A stretch of 64,000 nucleotides of DNA. It comes from Chitinophaga sp. Ak27 (GTDB lineage Bacteria; Bacteroidota; Bacteroidia; Chitinophagales; Chitinophagaceae). Below are positions 25,495-34,836 of this stretch, one piece after another. The stretch is taken from positions 806,001 to 870,000 of the forward strand of contig NZ_JABAOB010000001.1 of assembly GCF_012726295.1 (NCBI RefSeq). Direction: 5' to 3'. The translations under genes were made by a program, and so were the position numbers. Positions within the stretch are counted from its first letter, which is position 1; every line of letters begins with the position of its first letter. A model generated the notes under the pieces. That model worked only from the letters and a program-made list of their open reading frames with translations. It was not told the origin of the DNA and searched no databases.

Positions 25495-26277
25495 CTATAT
25501 TTGTTGGAACCGGCGGGGCAAAAAACCGGTAACAGACTTGAAAGTACGTATGAAGTGGCTCTGGTCGAAGAATCCGCAGCTATAAGCGATGTCGGTAAGC
25601 GATGCTTCCTGCGTATGCACCATCACCATGGCCCGGTCTATTTTTATCTTGCGCATATATTCTCCCAGCGAACAGTTAAAATAAACTGGGAAATACCGCG
25701 AAATAGTCACCGGGTGTATACCCAGGATAACAGACATCTCCTGCAGCGACAATGTTTCATTCCAGCGGTCGTTCAACAACATTTTCAATTGCAATACCCA
25801 GGGCGGCGTTTCAGTTTTACGCACCAGCGGCGCGGTAAACCCGGGCAATAACAGGGATGGAATGAGCGCCGCATCTCCCAGCTTACACGCCTGATACGCC
25901 TTTAGCACCGCATACTTCATTTGCTCCAGTTGCTCCGGAAAACGGTTAACCGCGCTGAATGATAACCCATAATGGGTTAAAAAGCTATCAGGTATCTCCA
26001 GGTTGATGTTAACGGAAGGACACTGGGTATGGCTGTTTTTATGCGACTCCCCGCTATGATAAAACAACACCTGCCCGGCCAGCACCTCTTTCTCCTTAAT
26101 GGAACGATGCTCTACATTCCCTCCTTTTACTACTACCGTTAAATGATGATGCTCATGACAGTGCCAACCCTGGTATGCAGGAGGCCGCCTGTAAACAGCC
26201 TTGCTTACTATCACGCCCTCCTGGTGAAACACCCCGTCCGCTTCTCCTAAAAACACCCCCGCTTCCAGTTTCCGCAT
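25495..26277 (-). CDS. AraC family transcriptional regulator
   Basis: 260 residues. The N-terminal cupin sensor domain (RPPAYQGWHCHEHHHLTVVV, a His-rich strand pair) is followed by a C-terminal pair of helix-turn-helix motifs: LSLQEMSVILGIHPVTISRYF and LTDIAYSCGFFDQSHFIRTFK. It begins four bases after the alpha/beta hydrolase gene, so the two are probably co-transcribed. Targets may include the hydrolase and the S41 protease, by proximity only. Confidence 0.9.
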   Translation of the reverse strand: MRKLEAGVFLGEADGVFHQEGVIVSKAVYRRPPAYQGWHCHEHHHLTVVVKGGNVEHRSIKEKEVLAGQVLFYHSGESHKNSHTQCPSVNINLEIPDSFLTHYGLSFSAVNRFPEQLEQMKYAVLKAYQACKLGDAALIPSLLLPGFTAPLVRKTETPPWVLQLKMLLNDRWNETLSLQEMSVILGIHPVTISRYFPVYFNCSLGEYMRKIKIDRAMVMVHTQEASLTDIAYSCGFFDQSHFIRTFKSVTGFLPRRFQQI

Positions 26278-26281
26278 AAAC

Positions 26282-27184
26282 CTATTTTTTTATTGCGTTG
26301 CTGATCATATAACGCCACACAGGCACAAATTCATTACTCAGCGTGGAGCCATGCGTATCTTTACGATCTATATCGGTCACCAGTATCTGCCGTTTACCCG
26401 CCACCGTTACACCAGGATACACCATCATGGTATCTGCGGCCGCGGGCCGAATAACTGCCGCCACATCCTGCGCCTGGAAGTCGAACACATAGGGATCGCG
26501 TACATGCAGGAAAGCATAATACCTCCCTACCGGCGTCAATCCACGTTCCCATTGCCAGCCAGCCGGCCGGTGAAATTGCTGCAGGTAATCCTGCGGTCCG
26601 GAAAACAGCAATACACCCCCCATCCGGAAATGCTTACCCATGAAAGCAGCATGACCGGCGCCCTGTGAATGTCCTGCGACAATGATCTTATCCCAGGCTG
26701 GCGCCCCTTGTTTTAAAAACGTTTTCCAACCGGCATCCTTCTCCGCAAGATATTTCAACAGCGCTGTCACGCGGTGCACAATACTATTTATTGAATCTAC
26801 CACTACCTTATCACTCACGGGTGTTCCAAACATAATTTCCTCTCTGAAATGATCAAAGCAGGTACTATCCTCGCTCTTGGAACAAACGGTAGTGATCACA
26901 TTATTCATATAATCCAGGCTGATCACATAATATCCCATGGCGGCGAAACAGCTGTCGAAAGAACGCATATGTATCGCAGCCCCACCGGTACCAGGGATCA
27001 TCAGTAGCAGCCGATGCTGATTAATACCTGCCGCAGGCTGCACCGCCATATGAGGAGAGTGAATGGTTTGTATACCCGCCTGCGTAGCTGCAGGATCTAT
27101 CAATTGTACTTTTATCTGCCCATAAGCTGTAGCAGCCAGCAACCAGGCTGCGAAAAGAAGAGCAGTGGCTTTAGATATTCTCAT
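26282..27184 (-). CDS. Alpha/beta hydrolase, secreted (BPSS1187-like)
   Basis: 300 residues from the ATG at 27184 (MRISKATALLFAAWLLAA), a normal signal peptide; an ATG nine codons earlier would extend it needlessly. The nucleophile elbow is GHSQGAGHA (VAGHSQG), and LLMIPGTGG is the oxyanion-hole region. The arrangement with SLDYMNNV and FDHFREEIMFG resembles proteins annotated BPSS1187. Likely an esterase or lipase-like enzyme in the periplasm. It is the first gene of a pair with an AraC regulator. Confidence 0.78.
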   Translation of the reverse strand: MRISKATALLFAAWLLAATAYGQIKVQLIDPAATQAGIQTIHSPHMAVQPAAGINQHRLLLMIPGTGGAAIHMRSFDSCFAAMGYYVISLDYMNNVITTVCSKSEDSTCFDHFREEIMFGTPVSDKVVVDSINSIVHRVTALLKYLAEKDAGWKTFLKQGAPAWDKIIVAGHSQGAGHAAFMGKHFRMGGVLLFSGPQDYLQQFHRPAGWQWERGLTPVGRYYAFLHVRDPYVFDFQAQDVAAVIRPAAADTMMVYPGVTVAGKRQILVTDIDRKDTHGSTLSNEFVPVWRYMISNAIKK

Positions 27185-27261
27185 AACAAACATAACAGGA
27201 TTTGGTGTCAAGATACACCTTTTGCATCGCTTTCAGCAACGTGAAGTGATATGCGGCGCAA

Positions 27262-30200
27262 CTATCGGATCAGCGTCACTGCACCCTTTACCAGCTGTGT
27301 ACTGCCATCCATAAACTCCACAGTAGCATAATAAACGTAAGCGCCCATCACTGCCGGTTTATCGTTGATCATGCCGTTCCAACCATAGCTCCGGTCGTTG
27401 GCCGGCGTGTTATGCGCTTCAAATACTTTATTGCCTGACCGGTTGTAGATATAAAAATCCCGGATCAGCTTAATATCCCAGCTGCCTATCACATAAAACC
27501 AATCATTCTGCCCATCCCCATTGGGCGTAAAAGCATTGGGCATAGTAATGCCCGTATTGGTGAATGTTTTGATATACACGGATGCCGTATCTGTACAATA
27601 ATATCGGTTAGCAGCCATCACGGTATAACGCATAGATGATAATGCTGACGCCACAGGCGCTACGCAATTGCTGCACGACAAGCCCATGGCCGGCGTCCAG
27701 GCGTAAGAAACTGCCGGGCCTCCTTCTACAATGGCCAGTAACCCGGTAGCCGCCGGCCGGGGAAGCTCAATCAACGTACGGTCCATGGTTACCGAAAATG
27801 GCGTGTAACCTATATTCGCCTGGTTATTGGCATAATTTGTTTCTTCCATCACATAATTTGCCGATTGCCTGTTTACAACCGCCGTGATATCCCTCCCCTG
27901 TGGCGAGGCCACCACCGTGGTAAATTCCCTGCAAACGCCATCTGTCACGGGCGTATAAAACAAAGGCAGTAATACGCGGGTGCGCTCGCTCGCCGGATCT
28001 CCATCATAAAAAGATATCGGCAATTTTGCCGGTATACTATCGTAACCATTATCTGTGCATATCTTAAACTTTACGAGCATATGCTGGTTGTCATAACAGT
28101 CGGTCTGCAACAGGTCTACCGTAAAGTCCGGCGGAAAAATGTGCACATATTGCCGATCCCGGATCGTGCAGCCGTACCGGTTAGTCAGCTGCACACCTAC
28201 AAAAGCGCTGTCTTTCATTACTGCCTGGGGAGTAGCACAGGTATAACAACTCAGCGTATAAGCATCATCGTTCTGCCATAAAATATCCCTGGGCGTAAAG
28301 GCGGCTACCTGGTAACGAAGCGGAAATATCGCTTTCCGCATCACCGTGGTATCTTGTGGAAAGATCGATACGGCAGGCCGCTGGTATTGCCATTGCATGG
28401 TGTTATTCTGATAATTGGCTTCATTCAGTCCCGTTTCCGGCACCTGTGGCCGGGTATCCATATTCACGATGGCATATACATTACCGGTAGACGTGCCCCT
28501 GATATCACTGCCATAATCTTCGCAGACGCCTGTGCTGGCGACAGGTGTAATAAACCCATTACCCAGCACGTTTGCGGCAGGATCTCCCGGGGTCCTGTCG
28601 TAAAACGACACCGTTAGCTGCGCCGGGATATTACCTTTCTTATAAGCATTACAAAGGGAGAAAGTGACATGCAAACTGTCGCCATGGGAACAATCTACAC
28701 TTTTCACCTGCACGGTATAATCATCTACCACCGGGATATGCAGGGTGGCAATGGCACTATCGTAACAAGCATATTGTGAATAGGCCAGCACCTTGTCTGT
28801 AGTCACAGTATCTTTCCGGTAAGGCGCCGTGAAAGTAGGTGTAACACAATTAGTACAGCTGAGATAGTTGCCCGTCCAGCTGGCACTTTGGAGGGTCCCA
28901 TTCACACCTTTGGGCGTTAACACCACCTGTTGTTCGGGTGTCAGTGTAAAATCTGCCGGATCCAGGACCACCCTGAACTTAAACCCTTTCTTTATCGCAA
29001 TATTATTACCATAGTTGGTTTCCACGAGGCTGGTATTGGGGAGAAGTAATGGCAAAGTAGTACCATTATCGTTCAGCACTACGCTTAGCGTATCTATTCC
29101 CGCCCTGCCCGCATCTACAATAGTAGATAACAAGGGTGTGGAGCATTTACCGGGGAGATCGGATGGCAGCGGCCACACAGCGCCAACCTTCTTAGTACCG
29201 GGCTTTCGGGGATCGCCATCGTAAAAGGATACCGGCGTACCTTTGGGGATGGTATCGTAACCAAAATTATGGAAGTATAAAGTAACTTTTATTTTGGTTT
29301 GCTGATAACATTCTACTTTAGTCACATATACGGCGCCATCAGGCGTAGGATCATCTACAATGATCTGTACAGCATTGGAAGTATCAAAACAATGTCCGTC
29401 AGTAGCGGCTAAACGAACATGGTAATTGCCAGGTGTTTTGAAAACGTATGTTAGCTGTTCAACCGTGCTGATTTCCTGTTCTGCCATGCCCTTGTCGTTG
29501 CTCATCAGCCAGCTCCAGCTGGTAGCGTTGCGCGACCGGTTATGAAACAACACGCTGTCCAGCGAAAAGCCGTCTTTAGAAGCAATCTTTCGCTTACTGG
29601 GCCAGAAACGGGCAACCACGCCGCAACTTACCTGTATCACATCATTGGAGGTGGCAAAGCAACCGCTCACGGTATTGGTTACACGCAATATGATTTCATA
29701 ATTCTTTTTTTGTGTTACGGTAAGCTGTAAAGTGGGGGCATTTCCCTGTGCCACGCCATCTACCAGCCACTGATAGGCATTCCCACCCGTACCGGTGCTG
29801 GTAAAGGTTACCTTATCGCCTACTACAGGGTATTCAATATCGCGGGTAAAAGCAGCGGCGATGTTATCTGTGCAGGGATCGTTGCAGACTGTGCTGGCCA
29901 GCATCCCGGTGAGTGCCACGGCAATAAAGTCGTGCATTCGCTGGGCTTGCCCGGCCGTAAATGATAACACACATCCGGTACCCTGGCCATAGTCCATGAA
30001 ATTATCGGGTAAGTCGGGCACATCGGTAGTAAACCCAGATAAGGTATCGGTACTACAGGAGTTCTGCGGAGCAGAACAGGCATATCCGCCGGTAATTGTT
30101 CTTTCGGGTGGCGTATCACACACTTTATCTCCATCTACCAAACAATCGTCGTTCTTACAGTCCCTGTTGGCAAAAGTATGCAGCAGGCTCAGGTAGTGTC

Positions 30201-30876
30201 CCATTTCATGCGCTAATACACCTACGCCTAGCCCTGCCACCACAATATCGCCACCGGCGCTGGCATAGCCGCCCATTTTAAGACGGGTCCAGACACCGCA
30301 GTTGAAGTCCTGCATATACTCCGACTTGATATCGGTAACTACCCATATATTGATGTAACGGCTGCCGTCCCACTTACCCAATGCAGTAAGATCGCTGCCT
30401 TCCATTTCGTTGTCAAAATCAGATAAATAGGAATGTGTCCGTACAATGCCACTGGTTTTGCCACCATCGGGGGCTGTTTTAGCCAGGCAAAACTGGATCT
30501 TGGTATCGGTACGGGCGCCGGTGAACGCGCCGGTGGCAGCATAGGCGTCATTTAGTTCCTTGAGCGCCGCTATCACCGCCGCATCCGGAAATGCCGCCGG
30601 ATCTTCGTTGATAATATGAAAAACTACCGGTAATACTACCGGAGTAAAAGACGCCACCGATCCTGGGGTGGTAATGTATTGGCGCTTCAGGATAGCATTG
30701 TTTATCGCCTGCTCCCGTGCCAGGTAAGAGGCATCCTTCCGCCATCGTTCCTGTAGGGCGTCGGCGCCGCAAGGACGTATGTTCACTGGCATTCCTTCCT
30801 GTGCCCATGCAACCACAGGAAATAAGAGGCATAGCAATAACAGTGCATGCAGACTTTTCAAAAGTGGCAAGTGCAT
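27262..30876 (-). CDS. Secreted M43-type metalloprotease with PKD/CARDB domains and T9SS sorting domain
   Basis: 1204 residues. Signal peptide to about residue 26. The pappalysin/M43 domain holds HEMGHYLSLLH (His223, Glu224, His227, His233) and the Met-turn NFMDYGQG. Two PKD-like domains follow (about 340-510), then three repeated units of about 190 residues starting VECYQQ/VDCSHG/TDCYDN with the phrase SFYDGDP or SFYDRTPGDP, which look like CARDB. The C-terminus is a gliding-motility CHU_C domain (PNAFTPNGDGQNDWF). It is therefore a type IX secretion substrate. The triplicated middle is notable. Confidence 0.9.
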   Translation of the reverse strand: MHLPLLKSLHALLLLCLLFPVVAWAQEGMPVNIRPCGADALQERWRKDASYLAREQAINNAILKRQYITTPGSVASFTPVVLPVVFHIINEDPAAFPDAAVIAALKELNDAYAATGAFTGARTDTKIQFCLAKTAPDGGKTSGIVRTHSYLSDFDNEMEGSDLTALGKWDGSRYINIWVVTDIKSEYMQDFNCGVWTRLKMGGYASAGGDIVVAGLGVGVLAHEMGHYLSLLHTFANRDCKNDDCLVDGDKVCDTPPERTITGGYACSAPQNSCSTDTLSGFTTDVPDLPDNFMDYGQGTGCVLSFTAGQAQRMHDFIAVALTGMLASTVCNDPCTDNIAAAFTRDIEYPVVGDKVTFTSTGTGGNAYQWLVDGVAQGNAPTLQLTVTQKKNYEIILRVTNTVSGCFATSNDVIQVSCGVVARFWPSKRKIASKDGFSLDSVLFHNRSRNATSWSWLMSNDKGMAEQEISTVEQLTYVFKTPGNYHVRLAATDGHCFDTSNAVQIIVDDPTPDGAVYVTKVECYQQTKIKVTLYFHNFGYDTIPKGTPVSFYDGDPRKPGTKKVGAVWPLPSDLPGKCSTPLLSTIVDAGRAGIDTLSVVLNDNGTTLPLLLPNTSLVETNYGNNIAIKKGFKFRVVLDPADFTLTPEQQVVLTPKGVNGTLQSASWTGNYLSCTNCVTPTFTAPYRKDTVTTDKVLAYSQYACYDSAIATLHIPVVDDYTVQVKSVDCSHGDSLHVTFSLCNAYKKGNIPAQLTVSFYDRTPGDPAANVLGNGFITPVASTGVCEDYGSDIRGTSTGNVYAIVNMDTRPQVPETGLNEANYQNNTMQWQYQRPAVSIFPQDTTVMRKAIFPLRYQVAAFTPRDILWQNDDAYTLSCYTCATPQAVMKDSAFVGVQLTNRYGCTIRDRQYVHIFPPDFTVDLLQTDCYDNQHMLVKFKICTDNGYDSIPAKLPISFYDGDPASERTRVLLPLFYTPVTDGVCREFTTVVASPQGRDITAVVNRQSANYVMEETNYANNQANIGYTPFSVTMDRTLIELPRPAATGLLAIVEGGPAVSYAWTPAMGLSCSNCVAPVASALSSMRYTVMAANRYYCTDTASVYIKTFTNTGITMPNAFTPNGDGQNDWFYVIGSWDIKLIRDFYIYNRSGNKVFEAHNTPANDRSYGWNGMINDKPAVMGAYVYYATVEFMDGSTQLVKGAVTLIR

Positions 30877-30902
30877 TTAACGACAGATGTATTAAAGTGT
30901 GG

Positions 30903-30931
30903 CAAATATATGATCATTTTTATTAATCAAT
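30903..30931 (-). promoter_or_regulatory. Promoter of the M43 protease gene
   Basis: On the minus strand the -7 element reads TATATTTG (30910-30903), an exact TAnnTTTG match, with ATTG 17 bases upstream (30931-30928) as a partial -33 element. The start codon is at 30876, about 25 bases from the -7 element. Confidence 0.5.
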
Positions 30932-31023
30932 AAAAATATCGTGCCGTACCTTTTGAAAAAACAGGAGAAATAAGCTGACAATGGAATCACTATCTTTATC
31001 GACGCATATAACGCCACTTTCTA

Positions 31024-31674
31024 ATGACATTCCCTGCTATTTATACCGACAGCACCGGCACCGTACACACACAATTTACCAGCGATGGTGAAATGCTCCG
31101 CGTCCCCATCCGGGATATCAATTTTACCGGCCGCAACTTCGACGGCCTGGAAAAAGACGATCCGGCACAGCTGCCGCCAGGCATTACGCTCGATCCGTTT
31201 CAATGCGTCACCAACTGCACCTTTCAGATAACCATCCCTATTAAGATGCGCATAGCCCAGGCTACGGCTACAGCAGCATTGACTGTCAAGCTGCTTCTCC
31301 GCAGCGGTATACAAGCCCGCTACGACCAATGCAGCCTGACCATCAATGCCCTAAATACTTATACGCTTCGGGATGGTGGTGGAGAATTTACAATGGAAGG
31401 AATATTATCTCAACTACAAAAACTACTGCCGGAAGACACTGCTTTTCAGTACTGTTACTATTGCGCTTTTTCCCATTATCATCCGTTAGGAAACGACACT
31501 TTCGGCGGCATGAATTGTTACCGGCATTTAAAAAAAGAAATTCTCCGGGTAAACAATAAACATGACCTCATGGACCTTGCCGAACAACACCGGCATAAAA
31601 TTTCTAATACCCAGGAAACCTGGCACTGCAACGAGTTTACGGAGGCAACGCCAAACGTCTGGAGATACATATAA
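31024..31674 (+). CDS. DUF6304-like protein, unknown function
   Basis: 216 residues with no signal peptide. It contains CQF-type core features: FQCVTNCTFQITIPIKM, a CYYCAFSHYHPLG segment, and GGMNCYRHLKKE, giving conserved-looking cysteines (CxxC plus a later Cys). It resembles the DUF6304 family of Bacteroidota as I remember it. Function unknown; the Cys/His cluster could bind metal. It is transcribed alone, divergent from the M43 protease gene. Confidence 0.55.
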   Translation: MTFPAIYTDSTGTVHTQFTSDGEMLRVPIRDINFTGRNFDGLEKDDPAQLPPGITLDPFQCVTNCTFQITIPIKMRIAQATATAALTVKLLLRSGIQARYDQCSLTINALNTYTLRDGGGEFTMEGILSQLQKLLPEDTAFQYCYYCAFSHYHPLGNDTFGGMNCYRHLKKEILRVNNKHDLMDLAEQHRHKISNTQETWHCNEFTEATPNVWRYI

Positions 31675-31783
31675 ACATGCCGGTAACCAACTTACACTTT
31701 TAGACATTCTACAGACAATTCCGCCGCACACCCCTCATTTTTTCAGCCTACCTTTGCGCTGCATTTTATAAAACCGTATCGCC

Positions 31784-33019
31784 TTGGCCAACGAACTTTC
31801 CCGCGCAAAATATATTTCTCTTATTCTTATACTGGGCGCCCTAACAGCACTAGGTCCCTTTTCTATCGACATGTACCTGCCAGGCTTTCCCGCCATAGGA
31901 AAAGACCTGGGCGTAGACCCTGCAAGAGTAGCGCTGTCTCTTTCCAGCTTTTTCATTGGGATATCTGCCGGGCAATTGCTGTATGGGCCGCTGCTCGATC
32001 GCTTTGGCAGAAAGAAACCACTCTGCATCGGCCTCGCTTTGTACATCATTTCCTCTATTGGTTGTATGTATGCCACTTCGCTCAACAGCCTGATCATCCT
32101 TCGCTTTATCCAGGCTATAGGCAGCTGCGCAGCGGCTGTGGCAGCGGTAGCCATGGTGCGAGACCTGTTTCCCGTGAGTGAAAATGCCAAAGTATTTGCC
32201 CTGCTAATGCTGGTAGTAGGCACTTCCCCCATGATTGCCCCTACCGCCGGTAGTTATATAACCAGCGCTTTCAGCTGGCATACGGTATTCCTGGTGCTGG
32301 GACTGATGGGCGCATTGATGCTGATAGCCAGTTTACGCTGGTTGCCCGACAGCTACAAACCGGATACTACCCTATCGCTCAAACCCCGACCTATCATCAA
32401 TAATTTCCTGGCAGTTGTCGGTGAACCACAATTTTATACTTATGCCTTTGCCGGCGCCATAGCCTTCTCCGGCCTCTTCGCCTATGTATCGGCCTCCCCG
32501 CAGGTGTTCATGGATATTTATAAAGTGAGTGACAAAACGTATGGATGGATCTTTGCCTTTCTTTCCATTGGATTGATTGGCTCCAGCCAGGTCAACAGCC
32601 AGCTGCTCAAACGCTTCAGCAGCCAGCAGATAGTACCCATAGCCCTGGTGGGACAAAGCATCACCGGACTTATTTTTATTATTTGTGCCTGGAATAATTG
32701 GCTGTCTCTTACAGGAACCATCACCCTGCTCTTTATATACCTGTGCTGCCTGGGTTGTATCAACCCTAATACTTCTGCCTTATCACTGGCCCCTTTCACC
32801 AGGAATGCCGGCAGCGCGTCTTCCCTGATGGGCGCCATTCAAATGGGCATCGGTGCGTTGGCTTCAACAATAGTGAGCTTGTTCAATACACATACCGCTA
32901 CCCCCATGGCTGTCACCATGTGTGGCACTTCCCTCCTGGCACTACTGATTTTGCTGGTGTGCCGCAGGAATATTAAAACCGCCGTTGCTGCTACCAAAGA
33001 GGCCGTACCGGTACATTAA
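31784..33019 (+). CDS. MFS multidrug transporter, Bcr/CflA family
   Basis: 411 residues with 12 predicted membrane segments. MFS motif A is present as YGPLLDRFGRKKPL after helix 2, and DMYLPGFPAIGKDLG between helices 1 and 2 is typical of Bcr/CflA exporters. The reading frame has no ATG before helix 1, so the start is probably TTG at 31784 (LANELSRAKYI); an in-frame stop lies at 31769. It likely exports a drug or metabolite by proton antiport. Confidence 0.88.
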   Translation: MANELSRAKYISLILILGALTALGPFSIDMYLPGFPAIGKDLGVDPARVALSLSSFFIGISAGQLLYGPLLDRFGRKKPLCIGLALYIISSIGCMYATSLNSLIILRFIQAIGSCAAAVAAVAMVRDLFPVSENAKVFALLMLVVGTSPMIAPTAGSYITSAFSWHTVFLVLGLMGALMLIASLRWLPDSYKPDTTLSLKPRPIINNFLAVVGEPQFYTYAFAGAIAFSGLFAYVSASPQVFMDIYKVSDKTYGWIFAFLSIGLIGSSQVNSQLLKRFSSQQIVPIALVGQSITGLIFIICAWNNWLSLTGTITLLFIYLCCLGCINPNTSALSLAPFTRNAGSASSLMGAIQMGIGALASTIVSLFNTHTATPMAVTMCGTSLLALLILLVCRRNIKTAVAATKEAVPVH

Positions 33020-33086
33020 CCGCTAATCGATTTGTATGGCAATTAGCGGGAAATCGTATCTTTATTATCTTCCAAAAATTTACGCC

Positions 33087-33431
33087 ATGGCATACAATGA
33101 AAAACTGGCAGACCGCGTTCGCGAAATATTATCCGCCGCTACCAATAATATTGTTGAAAAGAAAATGTTCGGAGGCCTGTGCTTTATGGTCAACGATAAA
33201 ATGTGTGTGGGTGTACGACCCGATAAAATGATGGTAAGAATAGATCCCGCTAAATCGGACAAAGTCCTGGAAGAGGCCAGCGGCGCGGAAGTAATGGTGC
33301 ATGGCGGTAAAGAAATGAAAGGATTCATCTTCGTTAACGAAGATACCCTTCACACCAAAAAACAATTACAGCATTGGATTAAAATGGCATTAGAATTTAA
33401 CGAAAAAGCGCCATCTTCCAGGAAAAAGTAA
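33087..33431 (+). CDS. TfoX/Sxy N-terminal domain protein
   Basis: 114 residues from the ATG at 33087 (MAYNEKLADRVREIL). It has the TfoX N-terminal core: KKMFGGLCFMVNDKMCVGV, then MMVRIDP and FIFVNEDTL. There is no C-terminal TfoX domain, as in many Bacteroidota homologues. In gamma-proteobacteria TfoX is a competence regulator, but a regulatory role for this short type is not established. It ends with a Lys-rich tail SSRKK. Confidence 0.8.
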   Translation: MAYNEKLADRVREILSAATNNIVEKKMFGGLCFMVNDKMCVGVRPDKMMVRIDPAKSDKVLEEASGAEVMVHGGKEMKGFIFVNEDTLHTKKQLQHWIKMALEFNEKAPSSRKK

Positions 33432-33549
33432 ATCGAAAATGCGAATCAGCCCATAATTGCCTACTTTTTTTTCTATCTTTAAAGCCCTCCGGAATAATTG
33501 TAGCATCATTAGGAACCTGATTTTTTAACTGGCATTATTCGATTTGCTT

Positions 33550-34782
33550 ATGAACACTTTCACGCTGATAACGGCATTAGTTACCATTAGTGCATTAATT
33601 TCCTATCTCAACAACCGGTTTATCAAACTACCCGGCACTATTGGTGTAATGGTAGTGGCTATCTCCTTATCGGTCCTCATTTCCCTGACCGGTAAAATAT
33701 TCCCGGATGTATTTTCTTTTATCAAAGACGTTACCCACGGTATCGATTTTACAGGAACCCTGCTGGACATTATGTTAGGCTTCCTCCTCTTTGCCAGCGC
33801 CCTGCATTTCGATTTCAATAAACTAAAAGAACAACGCTACCCGGTGCTGGTACTTAGTACAATAGGCGTAGTAGGTTCTACTTTTATCTTTGGCTTCCTG
33901 CTGTATTGGACCACTGAGCTGATGCGGATCGATGTCCCGCTCGTGTATTGCCTGCTCTTTGGCGCATTGATTTCACCTACCGACCCGGTAGCAGTATTAT
34001 CTATCCTGAAAAAATCAAAAGTGCCCGCATCCCTGGAAACGATTATCGGCGGCGAGTCGCTGCTCAACGATGGCACCGGTATCCTTCTTTTCGTCATTCT
34101 CAAAGAAGTAGCCGGCGCCACTGATCCGCATGTTACCTTCGGCCATGCGGCTGCCGTTTTTTCCCAGGAAGTATTCGGAGGCATACTACTCGGCGTCATC
34201 TCCGCTATTGTTGCCTACCGGACCATGAAACGGGTGGATGATTTCCAGATTATTGTCATGGTGTCGTTATCCATGGTGATGGTCATTTCTGTGCTGGGTG
34301 CTATGTTACATGTATCTATTCCTCTGGCGGCCGTTTCTGCAGGACTTATATTGGGCAACACTTCCCTGGGTACCAAACAGTCGGAAGATATGCAACGCTA
34401 CTTTCATAACGTATGGAGCCTCATCGATGAGCTCCTGAACACGATCTTATTCGTAATGATTGGTCTGCAGATAGTAATTATGCCCTTCCTGCAAAATTAT
34501 TGGTTTACCGGCCTGGTATCAACAATATTTATATTGATTGCCCGTGCAGCCAGTATTGTCGGGCCTTCCGCTATATTTAAACGCACACTGAAACTCAACT
34601 ACAAGAGAATTACCATCCTGGTATGGGCAGGACTCCGTGGCGGCATTTCTGTCGCATTGGCGCTATCCTTACCGGAATCCCCCTATAAAGAACTTATTTT
34701 ATCCGCCAGCTACTTCGTGGTGCTGTTCTCTATCATTGTACAGGGGCTCACGCTAAAGAGAGTGGTAGACCGCATGGCGTAA
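33550..34782 (+). CDS. Na+/H+ antiporter, CPA1/NhaP type
   Basis: 410 residues from the ATG at 33550; a TTG two codons earlier is in frame. About 12 hydrophobic segments. Conserved CPA1 features are FGALISPTDPVAVLS (ion-binding Asp in the unwound helix) and GGESLLNDGTG. LVWAGLRGGISVALAL near the end is the C-terminal motif with the Arg. It exchanges sodium or potassium for protons at the inner membrane. It has no cytosolic extension and is transcribed alone to a terminator. Confidence 0.9.
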   Translation: MNTFTLITALVTISALISYLNNRFIKLPGTIGVMVVAISLSVLISLTGKIFPDVFSFIKDVTHGIDFTGTLLDIMLGFLLFASALHFDFNKLKEQRYPVLVLSTIGVVGSTFIFGFLLYWTTELMRIDVPLVYCLLFGALISPTDPVAVLSILKKSKVPASLETIIGGESLLNDGTGILLFVILKEVAGATDPHVTFGHAAAVFSQEVFGGILLGVISAIVAYRTMKRVDDFQIIVMVSLSMVMVISVLGAMLHVSIPLAAVSAGLILGNTSLGTKQSEDMQRYFHNVWSLIDELLNTILFVMIGLQIVIMPFLQNYWFTGLVSTIFILIARAASIVGPSAIFKRTLKLNYKRITILVWAGLRGGISVALALSLPESPYKELILSASYFVVLFSIIVQGLTLKRVVDRMA

Positions 34783-34824
34783 AAAGAAAGGGGCCGGTGT
34801 AATCATACCAGCCCCTTTCCTTTT
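34781..34824. terminator. Bidirectional intrinsic terminator
   Basis: A 13-base stem with one mismatch (34786-34798 against 34807-34819) flanked by T-rich tracts in both directions separates the antiporter gene from the convergent GH3 gene. Confidence 0.85.
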
Positions 34825-34836
34825 ATATACTATTGC

